Of a stretch of DNA of 64,000 nt, positions 26,963-36,375 are shown one piece after another (within the stretch, counting starts at the first letter, position 1; each line of letters opens with the position of its first letter). Below the pieces are notes generated by a model. It was given only the letters and a program-made list of their open reading frames with translations. It searched no databases and had not been told where the DNA came from. The stretch covers positions 35,743 through 99,742 of the forward strand of contig NZ_JAHAIF010000006.1 of the NCBI RefSeq assembly GCF_018372875.1. The letters run 5' to 3'. The translations under genes and the position numbers were made by a program. The DNA comes from Clostridium sp. Its GTDB lineage: Bacteria; Bacillota; Clostridia; Clostridiales; Clostridiaceae.

Positions 26963-27511
26963 GTGAGAATTATAGCAGGAAAAGCAAAAGGACGTAAATT
27001 AATTCCTCCAGCAACCTTAGAAACAAGACCAACTTTAGATAGAGTTAAAGAGGCAATGTTTAGCATGATTCAAGGATATATTCCTAATGCTGTAGTTGTA
27101 GATGTTTTTGCAGGGACTGGTAGTTTAGGTTTAGAAGCTGCAAGTAGGGGGGCTAAGGAAGTATACCTAGTAGATAAGAGTTCCACAACTTTTCCTTTAT
27201 TAAAGGAAAATGTTAAAAATTTAAAATTTGAGGATTTTTGTAATCCTATGAATATGGATTCTTATGATGCCTTAAGATTATTAGCGAAGAAGAGTAAGAA
27301 ATTTGATTTAATATTTATAGATCCTCCATATTGTAGGGAAATGATTCCAGAAGCTATTAAACTAATAGAAGAAAATGATATGTTAGTAGAGGATGGAATA
27401 ATAGTTACAAAGATAGATTCTGTAGAAGAGATATATGAAGGATATAAAGATATAAAGCTTGATAGAAGTAAGAAATATGGAAACACTACAGTATGTTTCT
27501 ATAAATATTAG
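26963..27511 (+). CDS. rsmD: 16S rRNA (guanine-966-N2) methyltransferase
   Basis: Makes m2G966 in 16S rRNA. The 182-residue protein begins with GTG (26963) after GAGGAGGAG and reads [12 protein letters not shown], the typical RsmD start. SAM motif I is [14 protein letters not shown] (about 46-59) and the catalytic DPPY is at 120-123. It runs straight into coaD, 10 bases on, the common rsmD-coaD pair. Confidence 0.94.
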   Translation: MRIIAGKAKGRKLIPPATLETRPTLDRVKEAMFSMIQGYIPNAVVVDVFAGTGSLGLEAASRGAKEVYLVDKSSTTFPLLKENVKNLKFEDFCNPMNMDSYDALRLLAKKSKKFDLIFIDPPYCREMIPEAIKLIEENDMLVEDGIIVTKIDSVEEIYEGYKDIKLDRSKKYGNTTVCFYKY

Positions 27512-27521
27512 GGGGAAGAAA

Positions 27522-28001
27522 ATGAAGATAGCTGTTTATCCGGGAAGCTTTGACCCAATAACAAATGGACATTTAGATATTATAACAAGAGGATCAAAGA
27601 CCTTTGATAAGCTTATTGTTGGGGTACTAGTTAATGTAGATAAAAAGGGATTGTTTAACATAGATGAGAGAGTTGAGTTAATAAAAAGAGTAACAAAAGA
27701 TTTACCTAATGTTGAAGTGGTAAGTTTTCATGGATTATTAATAGATTTTATGAAAAAGTATGATGCAAATGTAATTTTAAAGGGATTAAGAGCTTTTTCG
27801 GATTTTGAATATGAGTTTCAAATGGCATTGATGAACAATAAGTTGGATCCAGAAGTGGAAACTTTATTTATGATGACTTCTGCTCAATATTCATATTTAA
27901 GTTCATCTGCTGTTAAACAAGTTGCTAAATTTGGTGGATGTGTAGAAGGACTAGTTCCTAGTGATATAGTTCAAGATATTGTAAAAAAAATAAAGGAATA
28001 G
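27522..28001 (+). CDS. coaD: Phosphopantetheine adenylyltransferase
   Basis: Penultimate step of CoA synthesis: ATP plus 4'-phosphopantetheine gives dephospho-CoA. The 159-residue protein begins [19 protein letters not shown] with the TNGH nucleotidyl-transfer motif (14-17) and ends with [20 protein letters not shown] 27522 follows AGGGGGAAG; a longer in-frame TTG start inside rsmD lacks support. Confidence 0.96.
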   Translation: MKIAVYPGSFDPITNGHLDIITRGSKTFDKLIVGVLVNVDKKGLFNIDERVELIKRVTKDLPNVEVVSFHGLLIDFMKKYDANVILKGLRAFSDFEYEFQMALMNNKLDPEVETLFMMTSAQYSYLSSSAVKQVAKFGGCVEGLVPSDIVQDIVKKIKE

Positions 28002-28014
28002 GTTGGGTGGTATT

Positions 28015-28560
28015 GTGGATAAGAACGTGGACGTTAATATCGTAGAATTATTAGAATATCTTCAAGATTTAATTGAAAATTCTCCGAAGGTACCTATTAG
28101 TGGGAAAACAATGGTTGATAGGAAAGAAGTACTTGATGTAATAGATCAAATAATAAACTATCTACCAGATCAATTTAAAAAGGCACAATGGGTTATGAAT
28201 GAAAGAGAAAGAATTTTATCAGAAGCTAAAAAAGAGTATGACTCAATAAAGAAAGAAACAATGGAAATGATGAGACAAAATGTTGAAAATCATGATGTTG
28301 TAAAAGAAGCTAAAATTAGAGCACAGGAAATAGTGTCGGCTGCTCAAAGAGATGCAAAAGCCATAAGGTTAGGGTCAAGAGACTATTCTGATGAAATATT
28401 AACAGATCTTGATAGAGAATTAGAAGTAAAGAAGGCAGAGCTTATAAAGGCTTTACAAGTAAGCTTTGAAGAAGTTGCTAGTGACGTAGATAAGAATTTC
28501 ACTGGTATAAGCTCTACCATTAAAGATAATATTAAAGAACTACGAGATATGAAAAAGTAA
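28015..28560 (+). CDS. Coiled-coil protein of unknown function downstream of coaD
   Basis: A 181-residue charged, helical protein (GTG 28015; an in-frame TTG at 28003 with AAAGGA upstream is an alternative). Residues about 55-110 are strongly heptad-like (NERERILSEAKKEYDSIKKE) and contain an Ala/Gln/Glu-rich IRAQEIVSAAQRDAKAIR segment resembling stator-type b-subunit or DivIVA-like coiled coils. I do not recognise a defined family or activity. It is conserved in position between coaD and ylbJ in clostridia as far as I recall. Its last 21 bases overlap the end of ylbJ on the other strand. Confidence 0.8.
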   Translation: MDKNVDVNIVELLEYLQDLIENSPKVPISGKTMVDRKEVLDVIDQIINYLPDQFKKAQWVMNERERILSEAKKEYDSIKKETMEMMRQNVENHDVVKEAKIRAQEIVSAAQRDAKAIRLGSRDYSDEILTDLDRELEVKKAELIKALQVSFEEVASDVDKNFTGISSTIKDNIKELRDMKK

Positions 28561-29715
28561 TTTTTTAAAGGTTCTCCCTATTGCATATATACCTAAAATT
28601 ATTATAAAAGGTATAAAATACATAAATGTTGTTATATAAGGAACTGTAGGAGTTACTATAGTAGAAGTTGCTATACTACCTACAAATAACTTTGCAACTA
28701 TAAAGGTTATTATAAAGCTTATGGTTCCTTGAACTAGCTTAAGTAAAGTATATCTAAACATAGGTACATTATGCTTGCTAATAAAAGAACTTACTTGAGC
28801 TATTATTGATAGCCCGGAAAAAGAACATAAGAAGCTTATTATACTTAGTTTTAATGGTATTGTTAATGTAGAATTGGCTATTATATTACAACCGTTAGTG
28901 ATTTCAATACTGCCAAGAAAAAGTGCATATATAGAGTCTTTAGGTAAACTTAAAAATGATTCTAAATTATTAAAAATAATGCTTATATTAGCATTATTTT
29001 TTATTATGCCGATAATTACTGAAAAGATGACTATAAATCCACCAACTTGTATGGTAGTAGAAATTGCATTATCTATTGCGTTCTTAAAGGCTTGACCAAA
29101 ATTGATTTTTGGACTTGATAAGTTAGATGAATTATTATTGGATATTTCTTTATTCTTTCTTGTAAATAGTCCTATAAGAATTAAAGAAATATAATTTGCT
29201 ATTAATAGTAAATACCCAAATTTTACATTTCCTAGCATTGCAGTACAAACTGAACCTACAATAAATAAAGGACCGCAGTTAGAAGCTATATTAAGTAGTC
29301 TGAAATATTCTTTTTTATTTATATAACCTAAATCATAAATGTCAGTACAATACTTTGCTCCTAGAGGGTATCCACATAAAAAGCTGGCAGTTAGTGGGAA
29401 AGAGCATACTTTTGATAAGCTTAGTGGTTTACATAAAAAAGGACCTAATACTTTTGAATATAAGGAAATACCATCATAAGATATTAATAAGTTACAGATT
29501 ACTAAAAAAGGAAATAATGTAGGAACCATTGCTTTAAACCATAGTTTACATCCCTCAATTGCAGATGCCATAGATACTTTTAAATTAACAAAAAATAAAA
29601 TTATAAGTATGCTTATTAAAAAAGATATAATATAGTTCTTTTTTATATCTATTAATTTAAATAAAATTTGAATTAATAGAATAATTAAAAGCCATAAGAA
29701 AATAATACTTAACAT
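28540..29715 (-). CDS. ylbJ: Sporulation integral membrane protein YlbJ
   Basis: A 391-residue polytopic membrane protein of the nucleoside-recognition (Gate) domain type. It has about eight to ten hydrophobic segments and the LFPFLVICNLLISYDGI and LTASFLCGYPLGAKYCTDIY stretches characteristic of YlbJ. In Bacillus it is a sporulation protein needed for normal spores; its transport substrate is unknown. The ATG at 29715 follows GGAGTGA. It lies 50 bases after tmcAL on the same strand and overlaps the preceding convergent gene by 21 bases. Confidence 0.9.
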   Translation of the reverse strand: MLSIIFLWLLIILLIQILFKLIDIKKNYIISFLISILIILFFVNLKVSMASAIEGCKLWFKAMVPTLFPFLVICNLLISYDGISLYSKVLGPFLCKPLSLSKVCSFPLTASFLCGYPLGAKYCTDIYDLGYINKKEYFRLLNIASNCGPLFIVGSVCTAMLGNVKFGYLLLIANYISLILIGLFTRKNKEISNNNSSNLSSPKINFGQAFKNAIDNAISTTIQVGGFIVIFSVIIGIIKNNANISIIFNNLESFLSLPKDSIYALFLGSIEITNGCNIIANSTLTIPLKLSIISFLCSFSGLSIIAQVSSFISKHNVPMFRYTLLKLVQGTISFIITFIVAKLFVGSIATSTIVTPTVPYITTFMYFIPFIIILGIYAIGRTFKKLLFHIS

Positions 29716-29765
29716 GAAATCACTCCAATCTATATAGTATTTATATTTCCTATGGCTTTACAATA

Positions 29766-30977
29766 TTATTTTTTCCTAAAAAATGTTGGACTTTTTAAAT
29801 AATCATCATAAGGTGAAACAGAAGAATTAAGGATAGAATAAGCTTTAGTTCCTAGTAAATCAATTTCTAAGTATTTATCATTAAGCTTTTTAGGCAATTT
29901 TGTTAATATTTCTATATCACCTTTCTTTTTTATTTCCTTAAGTATTTTACTTCCAGTTTCATTAAAAGCAAGTGGTCTAATATAATTAGGTGTTTCATGA
30001 ACAAGTTTATCAATATCATATTTTTCCAATCCTAAAAAGAATGATGTTAGAATTCTGCTTATTCTCGTATATGTATATCGTTTGCTCTTAATATTTAAAA
30101 TTAACTCATCTATACTTTTAGAGTTAGCTATTTCTTTTATTATCTTATTATCTAAACCTTCTTTTACATCATAAACTTTATTGAGAGTTTCTCCTAAAGT
30201 TAAAATTTTATATTTTACATATTGAAACATATCATCGCTAAATACAAAATTATATTTTTCCTCTTTTAACTTTTTTAAATATGAGAAAGTTTCTTTAGAA
30301 ACAGCATTTTCAATTTCTTTTAAACTACCACTATTTTTTAAAGCGTTTCTAATTGAAGTGGCAGAAGAAAAAATATTGTTAAGTTCTGAATCATTATAAT
30401 TTGCTCCTTGCCTTTTTAATGTATATGGAACAATGAAACTATTTAATTTTGATAAAGACTTTATATATTCAATAGCAAGAATGTTATTAGAACTACCGAT
30501 AATTTCTTCGCAACAAATATCATGAAGGCAATTCTTTAAAGCAATTTTTCTTGCTGTATGAAATGGCACACCTTTATCAAGTTGAAGCTTTAGATTTGAT
30601 TTAAAGTCCTCAGGCTCTCTTATTAATACCTGGGAGATTCTTTTCAGTTCTTCAATATTACCAGACTCACTTCCAAAGTAAATAGAGTTTACTACTCCTG
30701 TGGAGTTTAGTATGCTGCATGCTCCGTGAGCAAAACCTTCAGCTGAAGATATAGAATATACTAAAGGTAGTTCTATTACTAAATCAACGCCATTAGCTAC
30801 TGCTATGTTAGCTCTTTCCCACTTATCAATTATAGCTGGGATTCCTCTTTGCATGAAGTTACCACTCATTATACATATAACACCATCACAATTTGTATCT
30901 ATCTTTGCTTTTTGTAGATGATAAAGATGACCAAGATGAAATGGATTATATTCAGTTATTAAGCCAGTTATATTCAT
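29766..30977 (-). CDS. tmcAL: tRNA(Met) cytidine acetate ligase
   Basis: TmcAL (formerly YlbM) makes N4-acetylcytidine at the wobble position of elongator tRNA-Met using acetate and ATP. From ATG 30977 (GGAGG six bases upstream) the protein has 403 residues and begins MNITGLITEYNPFHLGHLYH with the nucleotidyltransferase HLGH motif (14-17), followed by CIMSGNFMQRGIPAI and VELPLVYSISSAEGFAHG. An in-frame extension to 31031 has no ribosome site. It is divergent from pta-ackA, which produces acetate. Confidence 0.92.
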   Translation of the reverse strand: MNITGLITEYNPFHLGHLYHLQKAKIDTNCDGVICIMSGNFMQRGIPAIIDKWERANIAVANGVDLVIELPLVYSISSAEGFAHGACSILNSTGVVNSIYFGSESGNIEELKRISQVLIREPEDFKSNLKLQLDKGVPFHTARKIALKNCLHDICCEEIIGSSNNILAIEYIKSLSKLNSFIVPYTLKRQGANYNDSELNNIFSSATSIRNALKNSGSLKEIENAVSKETFSYLKKLKEEKYNFVFSDDMFQYVKYKILTLGETLNKVYDVKEGLDNKIIKEIANSKSIDELILNIKSKRYTYTRISRILTSFFLGLEKYDIDKLVHETPNYIRPLAFNETGSKILKEIKKKGDIEILTKLPKKLNDKYLEIDLLGTKAYSILNSSVSPYDDYLKSPTFFRKK

Positions 30978-31119
30978 AGCTTTCCTCCTATACTGAAAAT
31001 ATAGAGATATTATAACATAAAATATATTCATTTAGGTCACAACATAAAATAGAGAGGATTTTTCTGATAATTAAGATAATTTTTAATCTAAAGACTTTGG
31101 GAAATAGGGGATTTTAAGG

Positions 31120-31149
31120 TTGAAATAGTATGTGTTGTAGGAGTATAGT
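31120..31149 (+). promoter_or_regulatory. Probable promoter of pta-ackA
   Basis: TTGAAA (31120-31125), an 18-base spacer and TATAGT (31144-31149). An AGACA/TGTCT inverted repeat at about 31160-31173, between promoter and ribosome site, may be a regulatory site. Confidence 0.55.
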
Positions 31150-31191
31150 ATAAGATGAAGAGACAACGTGTCTTTGAAAGGAGAAATGAAC

Positions 31192-32193
31192 ATGAAACTG
31201 ATGAATAAAATATTGGAAGTAGCAAAAGCAGATAAAAAAAGAATTGTACTTCCAGAAGGAAACGAAGAAAGAACAATAGTAGCTACGGAAGAAATATATA
31301 AGCAAGGATATGCACATCCTATTTTAGTAGGAAACAAAGAAGAAATATTAAACAAGGCTACTGCTTTAAATGTTGATTTAACAGGGGTAGAAATTATAGA
31401 TCCTGAAACATCAGAAAACTTAAGCAAATATATAGAAGCTTTCTATGAATTAAGAAAGAATAAGGGCATGACTATGAGTAAAGCTGAGAAAATAGTTAGA
31501 GACCCGTTATATTTTGGGACAATGATGGTAAAGCTTGGTGACGCAGATGGTATGGTATCAGGTGCTGTTCACACAACAGGAGATCTTTTAAGACCAGGTT
31601 TACAAATAATAAAGACAGCTCCAGGAGTTTCGGTTGTATCTAGTTTCTTTATAATGATGGTGCCTGATTCTGTATATGGAGAAGAAGGAATGCTTTTATT
31701 CTCTGATTGTGCAGTTAACCCAAATCCTAATGAAGATCAATTAGCTGCTATAGCAATTGCTACTGCAGAAACAGCTAAGAACTTATGTAAGGTTGAACCT
31801 AGAGTTGCAATGCTTTCGTTCTCAACTATGGGAAGTGCTGACCATGAGTTAGTATCAAAGGTTAGAACTGCTACAGAAAAAGCGAAAGAATTAAGACCAG
31901 ATTTATTAATAGATGGGGAAATGCAATTAGATGCAGCAATAGTTGAGTCAGTAGCTAGTCAAAAAGCCCCTAATAGCAAGGTTTCAGGAAAAGCAAATGT
32001 ATTAGTATTCCCAGATTTACAAGCAGGAAATATAGGATATAAATTAGTACAAAGATTTGCTAAGGCAGAAGCAATCGGACCAATATGTCAAGGTTTTGCT
32101 AAGCCAATTAATGACTTATCAAGAGGATGTAGTTCAGAAGACATAGTAAAGGTTGTTGCAATTACAGCTGTTCAAGCTCAAAGTAGTAAATAA
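31192..32193 (+). CDS. pta: Phosphate acetyltransferase
   Basis: Converts acetyl-CoA and phosphate to acetyl phosphate, the first step of acetate fermentation. The 333-residue protein has the family blocks IVLPEGNEERTI, RDPLYFGTMMVKLGDADGMVSGA, HTTGDLLRP and LVFPDLQAGNIGYKLVQR. ATG 31192 sits eight bases from AAAGGAG; the ATG at 31186 is too close and the GTG at 31168 precedes that site. It is followed by ackA after 27 bases. Confidence 0.96.
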   Translation: MKLMNKILEVAKADKKRIVLPEGNEERTIVATEEIYKQGYAHPILVGNKEEILNKATALNVDLTGVEIIDPETSENLSKYIEAFYELRKNKGMTMSKAEKIVRDPLYFGTMMVKLGDADGMVSGAVHTTGDLLRPGLQIIKTAPGVSVVSSFFIMMVPDSVYGEEGMLLFSDCAVNPNPNEDQLAAIAIATAETAKNLCKVEPRVAMLSFSTMGSADHELVSKVRTATEKAKELRPDLLIDGEMQLDAAIVESVASQKAPNSKVSGKANVLVFPDLQAGNIGYKLVQRFAKAEAIGPICQGFAKPINDLSRGCSSEDIVKVVAITAVQAQSSK

Positions 32194-32220
32194 TAAAGCT
32201 AAAAAGGAGTGTCTCTAATA

Positions 32221-33417
32221 ATGAAGGTACTTGTTATCAATTGTGGTAGCTCATCATTAAAATATCAGTTAATAAATATGGAAAATGAAGAGGTGCTTGC
32301 ACAAGGGTTAGTAGAAAGAATAGGAATTAGTGGATCTATTTTAACTCAAAAGATAAGTGGTAAAGATAAATACGTGGTTGAGGAAAAAATGGTTAATCAT
32401 GAAGATGCTATAAAGCATGTGTTAGATGCTTTAATAGATGAAGAGCATGGAATAATAAAGGATATGAGCGAAATTGATGCAGTAGGTCATAGAGTTGTTC
32501 ATGGTGGAGAAAAGTACTCTCAGTCAGTACTTGTTAATGATGAGGTAATGAATTATTTAGAAGAATGCGTAAAACTTGCACCTCTTCATAATAGACCTAA
32601 CATAATCGGAATAGAAGCTTGTAAGAAACTTATGGCTAATACACCTATGGCTGTTGTTTTTGATACAGCATTTCATGGTACAATGCCAAAAGAAGCGTAT
32701 ATGTATGCTTTACCATATGAAATGTACGAAAAGCATGGAATAAGAAAATACGGATTCCATGGAACAAGTCACAAATATGTATCTAATAAAGTAGCAGAAG
32801 CTATGGGGAAGGATATAAAAGATTTAAAAATAATAACATGCCATCTAGGTAATGGAGGAAGTTTAACAGCAGTTAAGAATGGAAAATCTATAGATACTAC
32901 TATGGGATTTACTCCATTAGATGGAATTGTTATGGGGACTAGATCGGGAAGTATAGACCCAGCAGTTGTTATTTATCTAATACAAGAGTTAGGATACTCT
33001 GTAGAAGAAGTTAATGATATTTTAAATAAAAAATCAGGAATATTAGGGGTATCAGGAGTAAGTTCTGATTTTAGAGATATAAGATCAGCAGCTTATGAAG
33101 AAAACAATGAAAGAGCTAAGTTGGCTTTAGATTTATATCATTATAAGGTTAGATGTCAAATTGGTGCTTATGCAGCAGCAATGGGAGGAGTAGATGTAAT
33201 AGTATTTACAGCTGGTGTAGGAGAAAATGCTATTGAAACAAGAGAAGGATGTGTTGAAGGTCTTGAATTCCTTGGTGTTGAAATAGATAAGGATAAGAAT
33301 AACGTTCGTGGAGAACTTAAAGAAGTGTCTAAAGATGCATCAAAAGTAAAAATTTATGTTGTTCCAACTAATGAAGAATTAATGATAGCAAAAGAAACAG
33401 TAGAATTGTTAAATTAA
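32221..33417 (+). CDS. ackA: Acetate kinase
   Basis: Makes ATP from acetyl phosphate, completing the acetate pathway. The 398-residue protein has the ASKHA-fold motifs [15 protein letters not shown] (start), [29 protein letters not shown] and [25 protein letters not shown] 32221 follows AAGGAG at 32204-32209; the in-frame GTG at 32209 overlaps that site and is less likely. Acetate made here is also the TmcAL substrate. Confidence 0.96.
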   Translation: MKVLVINCGSSSLKYQLINMENEEVLAQGLVERIGISGSILTQKISGKDKYVVEEKMVNHEDAIKHVLDALIDEEHGIIKDMSEIDAVGHRVVHGGEKYSQSVLVNDEVMNYLEECVKLAPLHNRPNIIGIEACKKLMANTPMAVVFDTAFHGTMPKEAYMYALPYEMYEKHGIRKYGFHGTSHKYVSNKVAEAMGKDIKDLKIITCHLGNGGSLTAVKNGKSIDTTMGFTPLDGIVMGTRSGSIDPAVVIYLIQELGYSVEEVNDILNKKSGILGVSGVSSDFRDIRSAAYEENNERAKLALDLYHYKVRCQIGAYAAAMGGVDVIVFTAGVGENAIETREGCVEGLEFLGVEIDKDKNNVRGELKEVSKDASKVKIYVVPTNEELMIAKETVELLN

Positions 33418-33421
33418 TCCC

Positions 33422-33450
33422 TTGACTTTTAACCATGCAGTTTATATAAT
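33422..33450 (+). promoter_or_regulatory. Sigma-A promoter of yceD-rpmF
   Basis: TTGACT (33422-33427), a 17-base spacer and TATAAT (33445-33450), one of the best promoter matches in the window. Confidence 0.75.
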
Positions 33451-33481
33451 AAATTGTGTTTATTCAGTAAATATTTTAGCT

Positions 33482-33517
33482 AAGGAGTGAAAAGGCTCAA
33501 AAAGAGTCGTTTTTATG
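33482..33517 (+). promoter_or_regulatory. Hairpin between the Shine-Dalgarno and the start codon of yceD
   Basis: AAGGAG (33482-33487) is followed by GGCTC (33494-33498)/GAGTC (33504-33508), then TTTTT and ATG at 33515. An in-frame TGA at 33488 and no start codon between it and 33515 fix the start. If the hairpin folds, the effective spacing from the strong site is about 12 bases; otherwise a weak GAG inside the 3' arm must serve. Confidence 0.5.
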
Positions 33518-34024
33518 GAGATACAGTTTTCAGATCTTATTTCTAGAAAAGAAAGAAAAAAAGATATTACTTATAAGGTGGAAACTGAACCATTCTACTT
33601 TGAAGGGGATTATATTAAACCTTTAAGCGAAGTAGATGTTAAGGGGGAAGTAACATCTGATAATGATATAATAACGATTAAAGCTCATGTTAAAGTAGAT
33701 TTAGAATTAAAATGTTCTAGATGCCTAGATACCTTTATCTATCCAATAGATATTGATATAGAAGAAAGGTTTACAAATGACAGCGAACATTGTGAAGATG
33801 AAAATGTTGTTTTTGTAAAAAGTGATACATTAGATATCACAGAAATTGTTGAAAATTCAATAATATCAACCTTACCTATTAAGAGACTTTGCAGCACAAA
33901 TTGCAAAGGCCTATGCCAAAGTTGTGGCGCTAACCTTAATAAAGAAGCGTGCAACTGTAACAATGAAGATGTAGATCTTAGATTGGCAGGCTTAAAGGCG
34001 TTGTTAGATAATAAGGAGGTGTAA
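33515..34024 (+). CDS. yceD: DUF177 / YceD-family protein
   Basis: A 169-residue acidic protein with two CxxC-type zinc pairs: [10 protein letters not shown] near the middle and [18 protein letters not shown] near the C-terminus, the hallmark of the YceD/DUF177 family. Members are nearly always directly upstream of rpmF, as here (two bases between the genes), and have been linked to 23S rRNA accumulation or ribosome assembly. The biochemical role is not settled. Confidence 0.93.
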   Translation: MEIQFSDLISRKERKKDITYKVETEPFYFEGDYIKPLSEVDVKGEVTSDNDIITIKAHVKVDLELKCSRCLDTFIYPIDIDIEERFTNDSEHCEDENVVFVKSDTLDITEIVENSIISTLPIKRLCSTNCKGLCQSCGANLNKEACNCNNEDVDLRLAGLKALLDNKEV

Positions 34025-34026
34025 CA

Positions 34027-34209
34027 ATGGGAAATCCAGCTAGAAAGACATATAGAGCAAAGAGAGATTCAAGAAGAGCTCAAACTTTTAAGGCAAGCTT
34101 ACCAGGGATCGTAGAGTGTCCACAATGTCACGAAATGAAACTTGCTCACAGAGTATGTAAGAACTGTGGTTACTATAAGGGTAAAGAAGTAGTAGTTACT
34201 GAAGAATAA
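34027..34209 (+). CDS. rpmF: 50S ribosomal protein L32
   Basis: A 60-residue protein with the L32 start [21 protein letters not shown] and a zinc ribbon CPQCHEMK...[12 protein letters not shown]. It follows yceD with a two-base gap and an AAGGAGGTG site inside the yceD end. It is zinc-coordinating, having all four cysteines. Confidence 0.96.
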   Translation: MGNPARKTYRAKRDSRRAQTFKASLPGIVECPQCHEMKLAHRVCKNCGYYKGKEVVVTEE

Positions 34210-34236
34210 AGAAAGTCATTAGACTTTCTTTTCTTT
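34209..34236 (+). terminator. Terminator after rpmF
   Basis: AAGAAAGTC (from 34209) pairs with GACTTTCTT (34222-34230), loop ATTA, followed by TTCTTT. Probably partial, with plsX 30 bases beyond. Confidence 0.75.
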
Positions 34237-34264
34237 ATATTCAGATAAAAAAGGAGAGAATAAT

Positions 34265-35263
34265 ATGAAGATAGCTATAGACGGTATGGGGGGAGATCAT
34301 GCACCGCAAGCTGTTGTGGAAGGTGTTGTTCAAGCACTAAAAGAATTTGAAGGCGTAGAGATGTATATAACTGGGCCTGAAAATATCATAGCAGAAGAAC
34401 TTAAAAAGTATGATTATCCAAAGGATAGAGTAAAAATAATTGATGCTACTGAAGTAATAACTACTAATGAACATCCTGTAATGGCAGTTAGAAAGAAAAA
34501 AGATTCTAGTATTGTAAAGGCTCTACATTTAGTTAAAGAAGGAGAATGTGATGCCATTATTTCTGCTGGAAGCACAGGAGCTTTTTTGGCAGGATGTACA
34601 TTTATAATAGGAAGAATTAAAGGGGTTGAAAGACCAGCACTTGCACCTATAATGCCAGGTAGAAATGGTAACTTTATGGTTGTTGACGTAGGGGCAAATG
34701 TGGATTGTAAGCCTCAATATCTAGCTCAATTTGCAAAGATGGGTAGAATTTATTATGAAGCTATGTTTAATACTAATAATGCTAGTATTGGTCTTGTAAA
34801 TATTGGAGCGGAAGAAGAAAAGGGAAATGAGCTTACAAAAGCAGCATATCAGTTGTTAAAGGAAGAAGACTTTAATTTTGTTGGAAATGTGGAACCAAGA
34901 GATATTCCTACAGGAGATGTTAATGTATTAGTTACTGATGGCTTTGCTGGAAATACGGTTTTAAAGATGTATGAAGGATCTGCTTCTACTCTTTTGAAAA
35001 TGATTAAGGACGAAATTTATTCTGCACCTTTAATACCTAAATTAGGAGCAGCATTATTAAAACCTGTATTTAAAAAGTTAATGGTTAAGTTTGATTATAA
35101 AGAAGTTGGTGGGGCACCATTCTTAGGGGTTAATAACATATGTATAAAAGCACATGGAAGTTCTGATGGGAAGGCATTTAAAAATGCTATAAGACAAACT
35201 ATATTATTTAATGAAAGAGGAATTCTTGATACAATGAAAAAAGAATTTCACAAAGAAAAATAA
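34265..35263 (+). CDS. plsX: Phosphate acyltransferase
   Basis: Makes acyl-phosphate from acyl-ACP for phosphatidic acid synthesis. The 332-residue protein begins [20 protein letters not shown] and has [29 protein letters not shown] and [16 protein letters not shown], all conserved PlsX blocks. It is followed by acpP, which carries its substrate, the usual yceD-rpmF-plsX-acp lipid/ribosome cluster. No fapR or fabHDG is present here. Confidence 0.95.
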   Translation: MKIAIDGMGGDHAPQAVVEGVVQALKEFEGVEMYITGPENIIAEELKKYDYPKDRVKIIDATEVITTNEHPVMAVRKKKDSSIVKALHLVKEGECDAIISAGSTGAFLAGCTFIIGRIKGVERPALAPIMPGRNGNFMVVDVGANVDCKPQYLAQFAKMGRIYYEAMFNTNNASIGLVNIGAEEEKGNELTKAAYQLLKEEDFNFVGNVEPRDIPTGDVNVLVTDGFAGNTVLKMYEGSASTLLKMIKDEIYSAPLIPKLGAALLKPVFKKLMVKFDYKEVGGAPFLGVNNICIKAHGSSDGKAFKNAIRQTILFNERGILDTMKKEFHKEK

Positions 35264-35288
35264 TATTAGATTTTATTTCTAAGTTATA

Positions 35289-35317
35289 TTGACGAATAAA
35301 AATATATATACTATCAT
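35289..35317 (+). promoter_or_regulatory. Possible promoter of acpP
   Basis: TTGACG (35289-35294), a 17-base spacer and TATCAT (35312-35317), about 31 bases before the acpP start. Confidence 0.5.
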
Positions 35318-35347
35318 CTAAATGAAAGGACTTAGGAGGTGAATATA

Positions 35348-35578
35348 ATGTTTGAAAAAATACAAGAAATTATTGCTGATAAATTAAGCATTGATGTTGA
35401 AGAAATAACTTTAGATTCATCATTTATAGACGATTTAAATGCGGATTCATTAGATATTGTTGAACTTATTATGGCTTTAGAAGATGAACTAGAAATGGAA
35501 ATTCCAGATGAAGACGTTGAAAACTTTAAAACAGTTGGAGATGTTGTGAATTATGTAAAAACTCATCACGAAGAATAA
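35348..35578 (+). CDS. acpP: Acyl carrier protein
   Basis: A 76-residue acidic protein with the phosphopantetheine attachment site ADSLDIVEL (Ser34), the standard length and charge of bacterial ACP. ATG 35348 is seven bases after AGGAGGTG; the in-frame GTG at 35339 is part of that site. Its cofactor comes from CoA, whose synthesis genes coaBC and coaD are in this window. Confidence 0.96.
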   Translation: MFEKIQEIIADKLSIDVEEITLDSSFIDDLNADSLDIVELIMALEDELEMEIPDEDVENFKTVGDVVNYVKTHHEE

Positions 35579-35581
35579 TGT

Positions 35582-35606
35582 AATCCCGCATCTTTCGCGG
35601 GATTTT
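35582..35606 (+). terminator. Terminator after acpP
   Basis: AATCCCGC (35582-35589) pairs with GCGGGATT (35597-35604), loop ATCTTTC, followed by a short T stretch. Confidence 0.85.
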
Positions 35607-35676
35607 GTATTTTAGTTTATTCTTGAATTTATTAGTAAGCTAAAGATTGAAGAATAAACTTAGAAGAGAGGTATGT

Positions 35677-36375
35677 ATGAATAACTTTAATTTAAGTAAT
35701 GTAGAAAAAAACTTGAAGATAAATTTTAATAATAAAAGAATAATACAAACAGCTTTTACTCATAGCTCATATGCAAAACAGTTTAAGGAATCTCAATATA
35801 ATGAAAGATTAGAGTTCTTAGGTGATTCTGTGTTACAGTTAACAATTACAGAATATTTATTTTCAAATTATAAAAACAAATTAGAAGGAGAACTAACGAG
35901 ATTACGTAGTTTAATTGTTTGTGAAAACTCCTTATATAATGTTGCAAGAAAGCTTGGAATATCTGACTTTATAATGATGAGCAAAGGTGAAGAATTAACT
36001 GGTGGTAGGGATAGAATATCTATACAAGCTGATGCAGTGGAGGCTATTATTGCAGCTATTTACCTTGATAAGGGGTTAGAAGTTGCTAAGGAATTTATAC
36101 TATCTAATTTTAATGATATTATTAAAAAAGCTATAGATAATAAGATAATTTTGGATTTTAAAACTAAGTTGCAAGAATACTTACAAAAGGATGGAGATAT
36201 TGATATAAAATATGAACTTTGTAGACACGAGGGACCACCACATAGAAGAAAGTTTTTTGTCAACTTATATGTAGAAGGTAAATTATTGGGAAGTGGAGAA
36301 GGATATAGCAAGAAAGAGGCAGAACAAAATGCAGCAAAAGAAGCACTAGTTAAACTGGAGGTAATTGATGAGTAA
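35677..36375 (+). CDS. rnc: Ribonuclease III
   Basis: Cleaves double-stranded RNA, including rRNA precursors and the SRP RNA precursor. The 232-residue protein has the catalytic signature NERLEFLGDS (42-51), a second acidic site in DAVEAIIAAIYLDKG, and a C-terminal double-stranded RNA-binding domain (about 158-230) ending KKEAEQNAAKEALVKL. ATG 35677 follows AGAGAGG; an in-frame TTG at 35647 is unsupported. It overlaps the next gene by eight bases and lies upstream of smc, ftsY and ffh, as in many Firmicutes. Confidence 0.95.
   Translation: MNNFNLSNVEKNLKINFNNKRIIQTAFTHSSYAKQFKESQYNERLEFLGDSVLQLTITEYLFSNYKNKLEGELTRLRSLIVCENSLYNVARKLGISDFIMMSKGEELTGGRDRISIQADAVEAIIAAIYLDKGLEVAKEFILSNFNDIIKKAIDNKIILDFKTKLQEYLQKDGDIDIKYELCRHEGPPHRRKFFVNLYVEGKLLGSGEGYSKKEAEQNAAKEALVKLEVIDE

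Noticed and set aside
29766..31031. Longer N-terminus for TmcAL
   Set aside because: The extra 18 residues lack a ribosome site and the family begins at MNITGLITEYNPFH.
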